Below are positions 49,804 through 58,306 of a stretch of 64,000 nucleotides of DNA, piece after piece; position 1 is the first letter of the stretch; every line of letters starts with the position of its first letter. The position numbers were made by a program, and so were the translations under genes. The notes under the pieces were generated by a model. It searched no databases and was not told where the DNA came from. It saw only the letters and a program-made list of their open reading frames with translations. This DNA comes from Segatella copri (lineage in GTDB: Bacteria; Bacteroidota; Bacteroidia; Bacteroidales; Bacteroidaceae): assembly GCF_026015295.1 (NCBI RefSeq), contig NZ_JAPDUW010000001.1:1550001-1614000 (forward strand), written 5' to 3'.

Positions 49804-51708
49804 TTATTCTACAGTAACTGACTTGGCCAAGTTTCTAGGTTGGTCAACGTCCTTGCCCTTACATACAGCTACATGGTAAGCCAAGAGCTGCAAAGGAATG
49901 GTAGCCAATAATGGCTCCAAGCACTCCAAGGTCTCAGGGAGTTCAATCACTTCGTCGGCAATCTTGGAAATGGTTTCATCGCCATTGCTGACAATAGCAA
50001 TAACACGACCCTGACGGGCTTTGATCTCCTGGATATTAGACAAGACCTTCTCGTACATGAAGTTGTGGGTAGCAATAACTACCACTGGCATATCGCTGTC
50101 AATCAATGCGATAGGGCCATGTTTCATCTCCGCTGCAGGATAACCCTCAGCGTGGATGTAGCTAATCTCCTTCAACTTCAATGCACCCTCAAGGGCCACA
50201 GGATACTGGAATCCACGGCCCAGATAGATGAAATTGCGAGCGTATGTAAACGTACGGCTCAAGTCAGCTATCTTATTGTTGAGCTTCAACACTTCCTTCA
50301 TCTTGGCAGGAATGTTCCAAAGCTGTTCTGTAATCTTCTGATATTCATTTTCGCTGATGGTTCCCCTCTCCTTACCGATGGCAAGTGCCAGAAGGATAAG
50401 GACGGTAACCTGACCAGTGAACGCCTTGGTAGAGGCAACACCAATCTCCGGACCTACGTGAATATAGGTACCTGTATCTGTCTCTCGTGCGATGGAAGAA
50501 CCGATGGAGTTACAGATACCATAGATAAACGCACCGCTCTCCTTGGCAAGCTTGATGGCAGCCAGGGTATCAGCGGTTTCACCACTCTGGGAAATGGCGA
50601 TGACCACATCATCCTTCGTTACCACAGGATTACGGTAACGGAATTCAGATGCATATTCCACTTCCACAGGGATGCGGCAATAGTTCTCTATCATCTGCTT
50701 GCCGATAAGTCCGGCATGCCATGATGTACCACAAGCCACGATGATGATTCGCTTGGCATTGAGAAGCTGCTGGCGATGGTCGGTAATGGAACTGAGCACG
50801 ACACCCATCTCAGTCTCCTTCTTGCTGGTTGTATCGTCGCCATCAGTCATTACGCGAGTTTCCACTGTGCGGCTAACTACACGACCACGCATACAGTTAC
50901 GAAGGCACTCTGGCTGCTCAAAAATTTCCTTCAACATAAAGTGAGGGAAACCGCCCTTCTCTATCTGACCGAGATCAATGTCTACGGTCTGTACCTCAGG
51001 GTTGAGTTTAACGTTCTGGATGTTCACCACCTGCAATTCCTCACCGAGGCGCATCACAGCAATGTTACCATCCTCCAGATAAACCACCTTATCTGTATAT
51101 TCGATGATAGGACTGGCATCAGAACCGAGATAAAACTCACCATCCTTTCCGATACCTACAACCAACGGACTCTGCTTACGGGCAGCAATGATCTGATTAG
51201 GGTTACGCTTATCAAGAATAGCGATAGCGTAGGCTCCGATTACCTGACGGAGAGCCACCTGAACGGCAGTCAGCAAGTCGAGATTTTTCTTTATCTGAAT
51301 ATATTCAATCAGCTGAACGAGAACCTCAGTATCCGTCTCGCTCTTAAACTCTACTCCCTTAGCAATGAGATTCTTCTTGATATCGGCATAGTTTTCAATG
51401 ATTCCATTATGAATCATGGCAAGGTTCTTGCTAGAGGAATAATGCGGGTGAGCATTTACAGCTGAAGGCTCTCCATGGGTAGCCCAACGAGTATGAGCAA
51501 TACCCACATGTCCCGAAATATCCTTATCAGAGCAGAACGCTTCAAGATCCGCCACCTTACCCTTTGCCTTATATACATTCAAAGAGCCGTCATTGCCAAT
51601 AAGGGCAACTCCCGCAGAATCGTATCCGCGGTACTCCAGACGCTTTAAACCTTTGATAAGAGCAGGATAAGCCTCACCCTTACCTAAATATCCTACAATG
51701 CCACACAT
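49804..51708 (-). CDS. glmS: Glucosamine-6-phosphate synthase
   Basis: 634 aa from the ATG at 51706-51708, because the amidotransferase Cys must be residue 2 (MCGIVGYLG). The longer frame to 51750 would bury it. Two SIS domains follow: ACGTSWHAGLIGK, SQSGETADTLAAIKLA and KGRGFQYPVALEGALKLKEI-like motifs. It makes glucosamine-6-phosphate from fructose-6-phosphate and glutamine for cell-wall and surface sugars. No glmS ribozyme was recognised upstream. Confidence 0.94.
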   Translation of the reverse strand: MCGIVGYLGKGEAYPALIKGLKRLEYRGYDSAGVALIGNDGSLNVYKAKGKVADLEAFCSDKDISGHVGIAHTRWATHGEPSAVNAHPHYSSSKNLAMIHNGIIENYADIKKNLIAKGVEFKSETDTEVLVQLIEYIQIKKNLDLLTAVQVALRQVIGAYAIAILDKRNPNQIIAARKQSPLVVGIGKDGEFYLGSDASPIIEYTDKVVYLEDGNIAVMRLGEELQVVNIQNVKLNPEVQTVDIDLGQIEKGGFPHFMLKEIFEQPECLRNCMRGRVVSRTVETRVMTDGDDTTSKKETEMGVVLSSITDHRQQLLNAKRIIIVACGTSWHAGLIGKQMIENYCRIPVEVEYASEFRYRNPVVTKDDVVIAISQSGETADTLAAIKLAKESGAFIYGICNSIGSSIARETDTGTYIHVGPEIGVASTKAFTGQVTVLILLALAIGKERGTISENEYQKITEQLWNIPAKMKEVLKLNNKIADLSRTFTYARNFIYLGRGFQYPVALEGALKLKEISYIHAEGYPAAEMKHGPIALIDSDMPVVVIATHNFMYEKVLSNIQEIKARQGRVIAIVSNGDETISKIADEVIELPETLECLEPLLATIPLQLLAYHVAVCKGKDVDQPRNLAKSVTVE

Positions 51709-51760
51709 ATATATATTATTATTTTTGTAGTATCCTAATTTTACTCCCACCTATTACCTG

Positions 51761-52561
51761 CTATCGCAAGATATTGACAATCAATGATGCGATAGAAATC
51801 AATGTACCAACGGCAGAGAACCACAATGTAGTAGATGAACCGATAGATGAGTTTTGAGCTTTCACCTTATTTGGTTCTACATAGATAATATCATTCTGCT
51901 GCAGATAATAGAATGGTGAATTAATAATATTTGCATCATTCAAGTTCATACGATAAGTATGCTTCTCTCCTGCTGCATCCTGACGAATCAATAATACATT
52001 GTCACGCTTACCATAGATAGTTAAGTCGCCACACTGTGCCAAAGCTTCAAGAATACTCATCTTCTCCTGTGGAGCATAAATAATTCCTGGCTTTTCTACT
52101 TCACCTAATACAGATACATGGTAACTGCCCATGCGAACCGTAACAATAGGATTTTCTTTTTCTGCCAGATAAGGCTTCACCTTATTCTTGATGAGATCTT
52201 CAGCCTGCTTCTTGGTCAAACCACCGACATGCAAGGTTCCAACAACAGGAAACTCAATATTACCATCATTATCAACCAGATATCCTTGCAGGGAACCACT
52301 ACCATAACTCAGCTGTCCGCCTGTACCCAATGTTTGAGAGACAGAGAGGTTGAAAGGCATGGCAGCCTTTGGATCTGTTGTAATTACTGTAATTGTAAGT
52401 TCGTCCTTAGGCATAATCTTGGCTTCATAAAGCATTCTTGAAGCAGCCAAGCTGATAGAATCTGCATTTTGGAAATAAGCTACATTCTTAGTACTTCCAC
52501 AACTGCCAAGTACTAAGAGCATAGTCAAAGCGACTAAAACTGAACTAACGAGTTTTTTCAT
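51761..52561 (-). CDS. Polysaccharide export lipoprotein (Wza-like)
   Basis: 266 aa. Lipoprotein signal with LVLGSCGS (Cys near residue 22). A poly-export domain (MPKDELTITVITTDP) and a SLBB-type domain (VSVLGEVEKPGIIYAPQEKM, then SILEALAQCG) follow. The C-terminal helix (TTLWFSAVGTLISIASLIVNI) could be the alpha-helical pore or a membrane anchor. It belongs to outer-membrane channels for capsule or exopolysaccharide export. No chain-length Wzc partner is in the window. Confidence 0.85.
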   Translation of the reverse strand: MKKLVSSVLVALTMLLVLGSCGSTKNVAYFQNADSISLAASRMLYEAKIMPKDELTITVITTDPKAAMPFNLSVSQTLGTGGQLSYGSGSLQGYLVDNDGNIEFPVVGTLHVGGLTKKQAEDLIKNKVKPYLAEKENPIVTVRMGSYHVSVLGEVEKPGIIYAPQEKMSILEALAQCGDLTIYGKRDNVLLIRQDAAGEKHTYRMNLNDANIINSPFYYLQQNDIIYVEPNKVKAQNSSIGSSTTLWFSAVGTLISIASLIVNILR

Positions 52562-52585
52562 TTTCTAAAATTTTCGTTTTAAAAT

Positions 52586-52638
52586 ATTGGTGCAAAATTA
52601 CGGTATTTTTTTGAATACTGCAAATTTTTGCACCAATA
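52586..52638. promoter_or_regulatory. Inverted repeat around the wza-like promoter
   Basis: ATTGGTGCAAAA (52586-52597) and TTTTGCACCAAT (52627-52638) are perfect 12-bp inverted copies separated by 29 bp, overlapping a minus-strand TAATTTTG box. Part of the symmetry comes from the usual -7 context TTTGCAC, so an operator role is only possible. Confidence 0.4.
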
Positions 52639-52679
52639 ATTCTATTTACGTCTATTTTTTTTTGAAATAATAGCCTTTT

Positions 52680-54134
52680 TTACTTATCTTCGATGCCATT
52701 TGATGGCAAATTAAAGCTATAACTGTTATCGAAAATCTTCTTCACTTTATTAATCTCAACGAAGGTTGTGCCTCCACCCTCTCCAAAGCTACCGCTCAGA
52801 TAAGCAATCTTATCCTCCTCACCTAAGTAGCCTTTCTGGCGAAGCATACGTACCGCTGCGGTAAACATAGCCTTGGTAGAAACCTGATCCTTCTGATGAA
52901 TTGGAATAATACCATAGCTCAGATTCAACCAGCGCTGGAGTTTCTCCTTATAGCAGATTGCCAATACCGGATTTGGACCACGGAAGGCTGCCAGGTCGCG
53001 TGCAGTCTGACCGGTCTCGCCATCGGTAATAATACCAGCAACACCCAACTTCTTTGTAGCCTCAATGGCAGCATGAGCCAGGAAGAGTTTCTGGTCAATC
53101 TTACCATCTTCCATTGGATCAATATCATTCAGTGGAGACTTGTCCTTCTCTGCCTGCTCAGCAATACGGACCATGGTCTGCACTGCTTCTACAGGATACT
53201 TACCGCTTGCTGTCTCACCAGAAAGCATCAGCGCATCGGTGCGATAGAAGATAGCATTGGCAATATCAGTTACCTCAGCACGGGTAGGACGTGGATTCTT
53301 AATCATGGTATGCAACATCTGTGTAGCCACGATTACCGGTTTCTGCGCCTTCACACACTTAGAGATGATGCGGCGCTGGATGCCTGGAATTCTCTCGATT
53401 GGCACCTCGATACCCAGGTCACCACGGGCAACCATGATACCATAGCAGGCATCAATAATCTCGTCAATATTATCAACACCTTCCTGATTTTCAATCTTAG
53501 AGATAATCTTGATATCACTGTTGTGAGCGTCCAAGATATCCTGAACTGCCTTCACATCGGCTGCATTGCGCACAAAAGAGTGAGCGATGAAATCAATATC
53601 CAACTCGATAGCGAGTTCAATATTTCGGCGGTCTTTCTCTGTCAGTGCAGGCAAGTCGATATGCTCTCCCGGCACATTCACGCTCTTGTGAGCCCCGAGC
53701 ACTCCCTCGTTCTGAACCTCGGCAACCAGCATAGGACCCTGGCTGTCGATAATCTTCATATCGAGTTCACCATCATCGAAGAGCAAATCATCACCTACCT
53801 TAACATCGGCTGCGATGTCAGGATAGCTCACATTCACAATATCATGAGAAGACTCCATTTCCGGACGTCCAAAGATTTTCACTACATCACCAACATTGTA
53901 GTGGATAGGTTCCTTCACACCTGTAGTTCGCACCTCAGGACCTTTGGTATCAATCATAATACCAATATGTGGAGACACGGCTCTTACATTCTTTACGATG
54001 GTGCGTATACCCTCTTCTGTGGCATGAGCAGTATTCATACGAACAACGTTCATACCGGCGAAAAACAGTTTTCGGATAAAATCCTGATCACATCTACGAT
54101 CACTGATGGAAGCGACAATCTTTGTTTGTTTCAT
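52680..54134 (-). CDS. pyk: Pyruvate kinase
   Basis: 484 aa. Landmarks: KIVASISDRRC and MNTAHATEEG at the start, DTKGPEVRTTG, SKIENQEGVDN (catalytic Lys region), MVARGDLGIEVP, and ATQMLHTMIKNPRPTRAEVTD with the family's TRAE segment. It catalyses phosphoenolpyruvate plus ADP to pyruvate plus ATP. A promoter TATCTTTG (minus, 54202-54209) lies upstream. Monocistronic. Confidence 0.95.
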   Translation of the reverse strand: MKQTKIVASISDRRCDQDFIRKLFFAGMNVVRMNTAHATEEGIRTIVKNVRAVSPHIGIMIDTKGPEVRTTGVKEPIHYNVGDVVKIFGRPEMESSHDIVNVSYPDIAADVKVGDDLLFDDGELDMKIIDSQGPMLVAEVQNEGVLGAHKSVNVPGEHIDLPALTEKDRRNIELAIELDIDFIAHSFVRNAADVKAVQDILDAHNSDIKIISKIENQEGVDNIDEIIDACYGIMVARGDLGIEVPIERIPGIQRRIISKCVKAQKPVIVATQMLHTMIKNPRPTRAEVTDIANAIFYRTDALMLSGETASGKYPVEAVQTMVRIAEQAEKDKSPLNDIDPMEDGKIDQKLFLAHAAIEATKKLGVAGIITDGETGQTARDLAAFRGPNPVLAICYKEKLQRWLNLSYGIIPIHQKDQVSTKAMFTAAVRMLRQKGYLGEEDKIAYLSGSFGEGGGTTFVEINKVKKIFDNSYSFNLPSNGIEDK

Positions 54135-54201
54135 ATTTGTAATTTACCTTATTGAAATTTCAATGTTTGCGGTATTTCTACCATATTTCTTAAATTGCGT
54201 G

Positions 54202-54209
54202 CAAAGATA
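54202..54209 (-). promoter_or_regulatory. Promoter of pyk
   Basis: Minus-strand TATCTTTG, 68 bp upstream of the ATG, in a 258-bp AT-rich gap. Confidence 0.6.
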
Positions 54210-54301
54210 CAAAGAATTTCTGAAATAAAAAACATCTGAAATACAAAATATATATAAAATATTGAGTTACTTTCAAATTGAAAGCGCATAAAACAGAAAA
54301 T

Positions 54302-54337
54302 CTAGCCAATGGGACACTTCTCGTTCCCATTGACTAG
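54302..54337 (-). terminator. Terminator of the TPM-lemA pair
   Basis: As minus RNA, CUAGUCAAUGGGA pairs fully with UCCCAUUGGCUAG (one wobble), then AUUUUCU. In plus RNA the wobble becomes a mismatch, so it serves lemA. Confidence 0.72.
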
Positions 54338-54392
54338 ATAACAAATCTATTAATCCCGTTGAAAAACAGGATTTTTAATGATCAATTCTAAA

Positions 54393-55022
54393 TTAGATAT
54401 CCAAGTCTGGCGCCTTCTCAGCTCCTGCTGCTGCCTCAAACTTAGGCATCACATTGAAATTGAAGAGGCCGGCGATAAGGGCACTTGGCATTTTTCTAAC
54501 CGTCTGGTTATAGTTCTGAACGGCTTCATTATACTTGCGGCGTGCCTCGCTGATACGGTTTTCCGTACCCTCTTCCTGAACCTGAAGAGCCTTGAAGTTC
54601 TCGCTGGCTTTCAACTCAGGATATTTCTCGGCTACTACCATCAGTTTGGAGAATGCATTCGCCAACTCACCCTGTGCAGCAGCATACTTCTTCAGGCTAG
54701 CCTCAGTAAGATTGTTGGCATCCAGCTTTACCTGACCAACAGCAGCACGAGCCTTGGTTACCTCGGCAAAGGTTTCTTTCTCATGCTTGGCATAAGCCTT
54801 TACGATCTTAGCCAACTGTGGCATCATATCAGCACGACGCTGATACTGAGTCTGAACATTAGCCAACTCTGTGGTAGCCAACTCCTGTTTCTCTACCAAT
54901 CCGTTATAACCACTGAACATCCATAGTACCAGCACAACTACGATGCCCAGAATAATCCAACTTTTCTTTATACCTCTCTTTGCCGGTTGCATGTTTGAAT
55001 TCATTGTCTGTTCCATTGTCAT
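54393..55022 (-). CDS. lemA: LemA family protein
   Basis: 209 aa. A cytoplasmic basic head, one transmembrane helix (SWIILGIVVVLVLWMF, about residues 21-36) and a long helical domain with the LemA pattern (YNGLVEKQE, VQTQYQRRADMMPQLAKIVK, ELKASENFKALQVQEE). Membrane-anchored; exact role unknown. The TPM gene just upstream (62 bp) is its usual neighbour. Either ATG at the start (55022 or a few codons later) is possible. Confidence 0.88.
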   Translation of the reverse strand: MTMEQTMNSNMQPAKRGIKKSWIILGIVVVLVLWMFSGYNGLVEKQELATTELANVQTQYQRRADMMPQLAKIVKAYAKHEKETFAEVTKARAAVGQVKLDANNLTEASLKKYAAAQGELANAFSKLMVVAEKYPELKASENFKALQVQEEGTENRISEARRKYNEAVQNYNQTVRKMPSALIAGLFNFNVMPKFEAAAGAEKAPDLDI

Positions 55023-55083
55023 TATTATTAATTAATTATTTACTATAAACTATTAACTATAAACTATTAACTATAATCAGTCA
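55023..55083 (-). repeat. Heptamer repeat between TPM and lemA
   Basis: After the TPM stop the transcribed strand has TATAGTTAATAGTTTATAGT-type heptamers, repeating TAGTTAA/TAGTTTA, then an AT-rich stretch to the lemA ATG. It belongs to the same family as 3480-3553. Confidence 0.7.
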
Positions 55084-55908
55084 TCACCATCCTCCGCCAG
55101 AGCCACCTCCGCTAAAGGTACCTCCGCCAAAAGAACCGCCCGAGAAACCGCCGCCGGAAGAACCGCCACCTCCCATAAAGAAAGGAGGTATCCAGTCATC
55201 GTCATTGTTTCTCCTACGAGACTGGTTTCTCTGATGGCTCTTCGGTCTTGGCTTCACAATACCGAGTATCTCCAGAATATACCTGATAAACAGATAGATA
55301 GGAATACCGAAGAAGATAAGGAACAGGATAATGACCAGGAACCAGTCCTCTTCGTCATTAACCGAACCTTCATCAACATCCGCAATTCCCGTCCGTCCAC
55401 TTTTCACCTTATTATATATAGCACGGCTCACAGATGCTACCGCCTCGCCCGGATTGCCTTCACGCATATACTTCACGATGCAAGCCCGGGCAATATCATC
55501 GCAGTCCACATCGGTCAACTCCCCCTCCAGTCCACTTCCTGGAGCAATAAAGTACTTATGGTCCTCCACCGCGATGACGATAACCAGTCCTCTCCGGCTC
55601 TTCTTGTAACCGATACCATATTGGTTGCCCACATCCTGCGCCATCCGAAAGGCATCCTGGTTGTCAACCTTTCCCACAATGATGAGCACATTCTGTACGC
55701 CACACTCCAACTTCAGTTTCTGAAGATAGAAATTGGCAGAATCCTTCTGAGCCTTATCAACATATCCATCCGGGTCGGAAACATATTGCGTAGAATCCCT
55801 GAGGAAAGGAATCGGTACATTTTTCGCCGTCCAGACCTCCCCAGCCGTCAACGCCAATGCATGAAAGGCAACCATCATCAAAGCCAAAAAATATCTCTTA
55901 AATCTCAT
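55084..55908 (-). CDS. TPM-domain protein
   Basis: 274 aa from the ATG at 55906-55908. The alternative TTG at 55929 overlaps the promoter. A signal peptide (MRFKRYFLALMMVAFHALALTA) is followed by the TPM domain (QYVSDPDGYVDKAQKD, then RGLVIVIAVEDHKYFIAPG and EGELTDVDCDDIARACI), a transmembrane helix (WFLVIILFLIFFGIPIYLFI) and a Gly/Ser-rich tail. TPM_phosphatase proteins are membrane-linked and often paired with LemA. Function uncertain. Confidence 0.88.
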   Translation of the reverse strand: MRFKRYFLALMMVAFHALALTAGEVWTAKNVPIPFLRDSTQYVSDPDGYVDKAQKDSANFYLQKLKLECGVQNVLIIVGKVDNQDAFRMAQDVGNQYGIGYKKSRRGLVIVIAVEDHKYFIAPGSGLEGELTDVDCDDIARACIVKYMREGNPGEAVASVSRAIYNKVKSGRTGIADVDEGSVNDEEDWFLVIILFLIFFGIPIYLFIRYILEILGIVKPRPKSHQRNQSRRRNNDDDWIPPFFMGGGGSSGGGFSGGSFGGGTFSGGGSGGGW

Positions 55909-55997
55909 AATTTCTCTATTTTGGTGCAAAAATACGCAATAAAAACCTTATATGCAAATACTTAGAGCATTATTTTTGCAAAAAAAGCCTTAAGTAT

Positions 55998-56028
55998 TTT
56001 GTTATATCATAAAAAACTTGTATCTTTG
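55998..56028 (+). promoter_or_regulatory. Consensus promoter of the HU gene
   Basis: TTTG at 55998-56001, a 19-bp spacer and TATCTTTG at 56021-56028, a strong consensus match for a highly expressed gene. Confidence 0.75.
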
Positions 56029-56075
56029 CACACCGAAATAAAGATTAACAAGTAAAATTAGTAAAAAATAAAGAA

Positions 56076-56360
56076 ATGACCAAAGCAGATATCATTAATG
56101 AGGTAGCTATCGCTACTGGTATGCCTAAGAAAGAAGTAGGTACTGTAGTAGAGGCTTTTATGGAAGAGGTTAAGAAGTGCCTCATCGAAAAGAAGGACAA
56201 TGTATACTTGCGTGGTTTCGGCAGCTTCAACATCAAGCATCGTGCTGCTAAGACTGCCCGTAACATCTCTAAGAATACAACCATCACCATTCCAGCTCAC
56301 GACTTGCCAAGCTTCAAGCCATCAAAGAGCTTCATCGAGGAGATGCAGAACGCTCAGTAA
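56076..56360 (+). CDS. hup: HU family DNA-binding protein
   Basis: 94 aa. Typical HU/IHF: MTKADIINEVAIATGMPKKE, VYLRGFGSFNIKHRAAKTAR (beta arm) and PSFKPSKSF. It bends and compacts DNA. It precedes the tiny basic gene by 65 bp; both lie upstream of a shared terminator. Confidence 0.92.
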   Translation: MTKADIINEVAIATGMPKKEVGTVVEAFMEEVKKCLIEKKDNVYLRGFGSFNIKHRAAKTARNISKNTTITIPAHDLPSFKPSKSFIEEMQNAQ

Positions 56361-56425
56361 TACTGCTGGACAGAAAGAGAGAAATATCATTTTTTATAAT
56401 AACAATATTTTAAAATTTTAAAATC

Positions 56426-56515
56426 ATGCCAAACGGAAAGAAAAAGAAGGGCCACAAGATGGCTACTCACAAGCGTAAAAAAAGATTACGTAAGAACAGA
56501 CATAAGAGCAAGTAA
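56426..56515 (+). CDS. 29-aa highly basic protein, possibly ribosomal
   Basis: MPNGKKKKGHKMATHKRKK followed by RLRKNRHKSK: more than half Lys/Arg, no acidic residue, no signal. It lies 65 bp after the HU stop and before a terminator. A near-identical short basic protein is widespread in Bacteroidota. I associate it, from memory only and without certainty, with a small ribosomal protein recently described in the phylum. The codon pattern and constant placement favour a real gene. Confidence 0.65.
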   Translation: MPNGKKKKGHKMATHKRKKRLRKNRHKSK

Positions 56516-56566
56516 GCTAGCATTGTAGCTAGTCTACTATAGCTCTCGGTCAGTTCGTGACTGAGG

Positions 56567-56607
56567 GGGTGTGTCAGTTCTGATATGGAATGACATACCC
56601 TTTTTTT
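56567..56607 (+). terminator. Terminator after the basic protein gene
   Basis: GGGTGTGTCA (56567-56576) pairs with TGACATACCC (56591-56600) with one wobble, then seven Ts. Confidence 0.82.
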
Positions 56608-56640
56608 GTATTAATTTAAAGTTAAAAGATTATTGAAGAT

Positions 56641-58212
56641 ATGACAAGCGAAGTTGTAATTGATGTCCAACAGAAAGACATCTCTATCGCACTCATGGAG
56701 GACAAGCAGCTGGTGGAATACCAGAACGAACCTCGTGAGGCATCGTTCTCTGTGGGCAACATCTACATCGCAAAGGTAAAAAAACTGATGCCGGGTCTTA
56801 ACGCCTGCTTCGTGGATGTAGGTTATGAACGCGACGCCTTTCTTCATTATCTTGACCTAGGAAGTCATTTTAATTCCTACCAGAAGTACCTTAAACAAGT
56901 ACAGAGCGACAGAAAGAAACTTTTCCCATTCTCTAAAGCCAGCAAAATGCCTGAATTGGAAAAGGACGGCAGCATACAGAATGTACTCAAAGCAGGACAG
57001 GAAGTGCTGGTACAAATCGTAAAGGAACCAATCTCTACCAAGGGACCTCGACTCACAGGCGAAATCTCATTCGCGGGCCGATACCTGGTACTCATGCCAT
57101 TCGGTGATAAAGTTTCTGTCTCGTCGAAAATTAAAAGCGGTGAAGAACGCTCCCGACTCAAACAACTCATTCACAGCATCAAACCAAAGAATTGCGGCGT
57201 TATCGTCCGCACTGTGGCTGAGGGTAAGAAGGTCGCTGAGCTCGATGCTGAGCTGAAAGTCCTGGTGAAGCGATGGGAGGATGCTATCGCCAAGGTACAG
57301 AAGACCCAGCAGCGCCCGCAACTTGCATTCGAGGAGACCGGAAGAGCCGTTGCTCTCTTGCGTGACTTGTTTAACCCATCTTACGAGAACATCTACGTGA
57401 ACAACGAAGATGTGATGAACGAGGTGAAGAACTATGTTTCTCTAATAGCCCCTGAAAAGGCGGGCATAGTTAAGCTCTACACCGGTAAGGTGCCCATCTT
57501 CGACAATTTCAGCATTACCAAGCAGATTAAAGCTGGCTTTGGTCGTGTTGTTAACTACAAGCACGGTGCTTATCTCATCATCGAGCACACCGAGGCCTTG
57601 CACGTTGTCGATGTAAACAGTGGTAACAGAACTCGTGAGAAAGGTCAGGAAGCAAATGCACTGGATGTTAACCTCGGCGCTGCTGATGAGTTGGCTAGAC
57701 AATTGCGCCTCCGAGATATGGGAGGTATCATTGTTGTCGACTTCATCGACATGAATCTTGCCGAAGACCGACAGTTGCTCTATGAACGCATGTGCAAGAA
57801 CATGCAGAAGGACCGTGCCAAGCACAACATCCTGCCATTGAGCAAGTTCGGACTGATGCAGATTACACGCCAGCGTGTACGTCCGGCTATGGATGTGAAT
57901 GTAGATGAAACCTGCCCTACCTGTTTCGGTACGGGCAAGATCAAGTCTAGCATCCTCTTCACCGACCAGTTGGAAAGAAAAATCGACCGCCTAGTCAACA
58001 AGATCGGCGTCAAGAAATTCACTTTGTATGTGAATCCTTACGTGGCTGCCTTCATCAACAAGGGCTTCATTTCCCTGAAGCGCAGATGGCAGTTTAAGTA
58101 TGGTTTCGGCTTCAATGTGATTCCTTCACAGAAACTGGCATTCCTCCAGTACGAATTCTACGACAAGGACAACCAGTATCTGGACATGCAGGAAGAACAG
58201 GAAACAAAGTAA
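56641..58212 (+). CDS. rng: Ribonuclease G/E family endoribonuclease
   Basis: 523 aa, RNase G-like in length. N-terminal S1-type RNA-binding region (VGNIYIAKVKKLMPGLNACFVDVGYERDAF). The catalytic Asp lies in IIVVDFIDMNL, and TCPTCFGTGK provides the zinc-link cysteines. It cleaves single-stranded A/U-rich RNA and matures rRNA. It is preceded by the terminator of the HU pair and followed by a perfect terminator. Confidence 0.92.
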   Translation: MTSEVVIDVQQKDISIALMEDKQLVEYQNEPREASFSVGNIYIAKVKKLMPGLNACFVDVGYERDAFLHYLDLGSHFNSYQKYLKQVQSDRKKLFPFSKASKMPELEKDGSIQNVLKAGQEVLVQIVKEPISTKGPRLTGEISFAGRYLVLMPFGDKVSVSSKIKSGEERSRLKQLIHSIKPKNCGVIVRTVAEGKKVAELDAELKVLVKRWEDAIAKVQKTQQRPQLAFEETGRAVALLRDLFNPSYENIYVNNEDVMNEVKNYVSLIAPEKAGIVKLYTGKVPIFDNFSITKQIKAGFGRVVNYKHGAYLIIEHTEALHVVDVNSGNRTREKGQEANALDVNLGAADELARQLRLRDMGGIIVVDFIDMNLAEDRQLLYERMCKNMQKDRAKHNILPLSKFGLMQITRQRVRPAMDVNVDETCPTCFGTGKIKSSILFTDQLERKIDRLVNKIGVKKFTLYVNPYVAAFINKGFISLKRRWQFKYGFGFNVIPSQKLAFLQYEFYDKDNQYLDMQEEQETK

Positions 58213-58227
58213 GTTTTTAATTATCAG

Positions 58228-58269
58228 AAAAAAGCTCCATTCGCATCTGATTGCGAATGGAGCTTTTTT
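58228..58269 (+). terminator. Terminator between rng and the S9 peptidase
   Basis: Perfect 18-bp arms (containing AGCTCCATTCGCA) with a 6-nt loop, flanked by A and T runs; serves both convergent genes. Confidence 0.9.
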
Positions 58270-58306
58270 ATTTTGTTTTTCTACACCTTATTATATATAG
58301 GGCATT

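Noticed and set aside
51709..51750. Longer N-terminus for glmS
   Set aside because: It would move the catalytic cysteine away from position 2.
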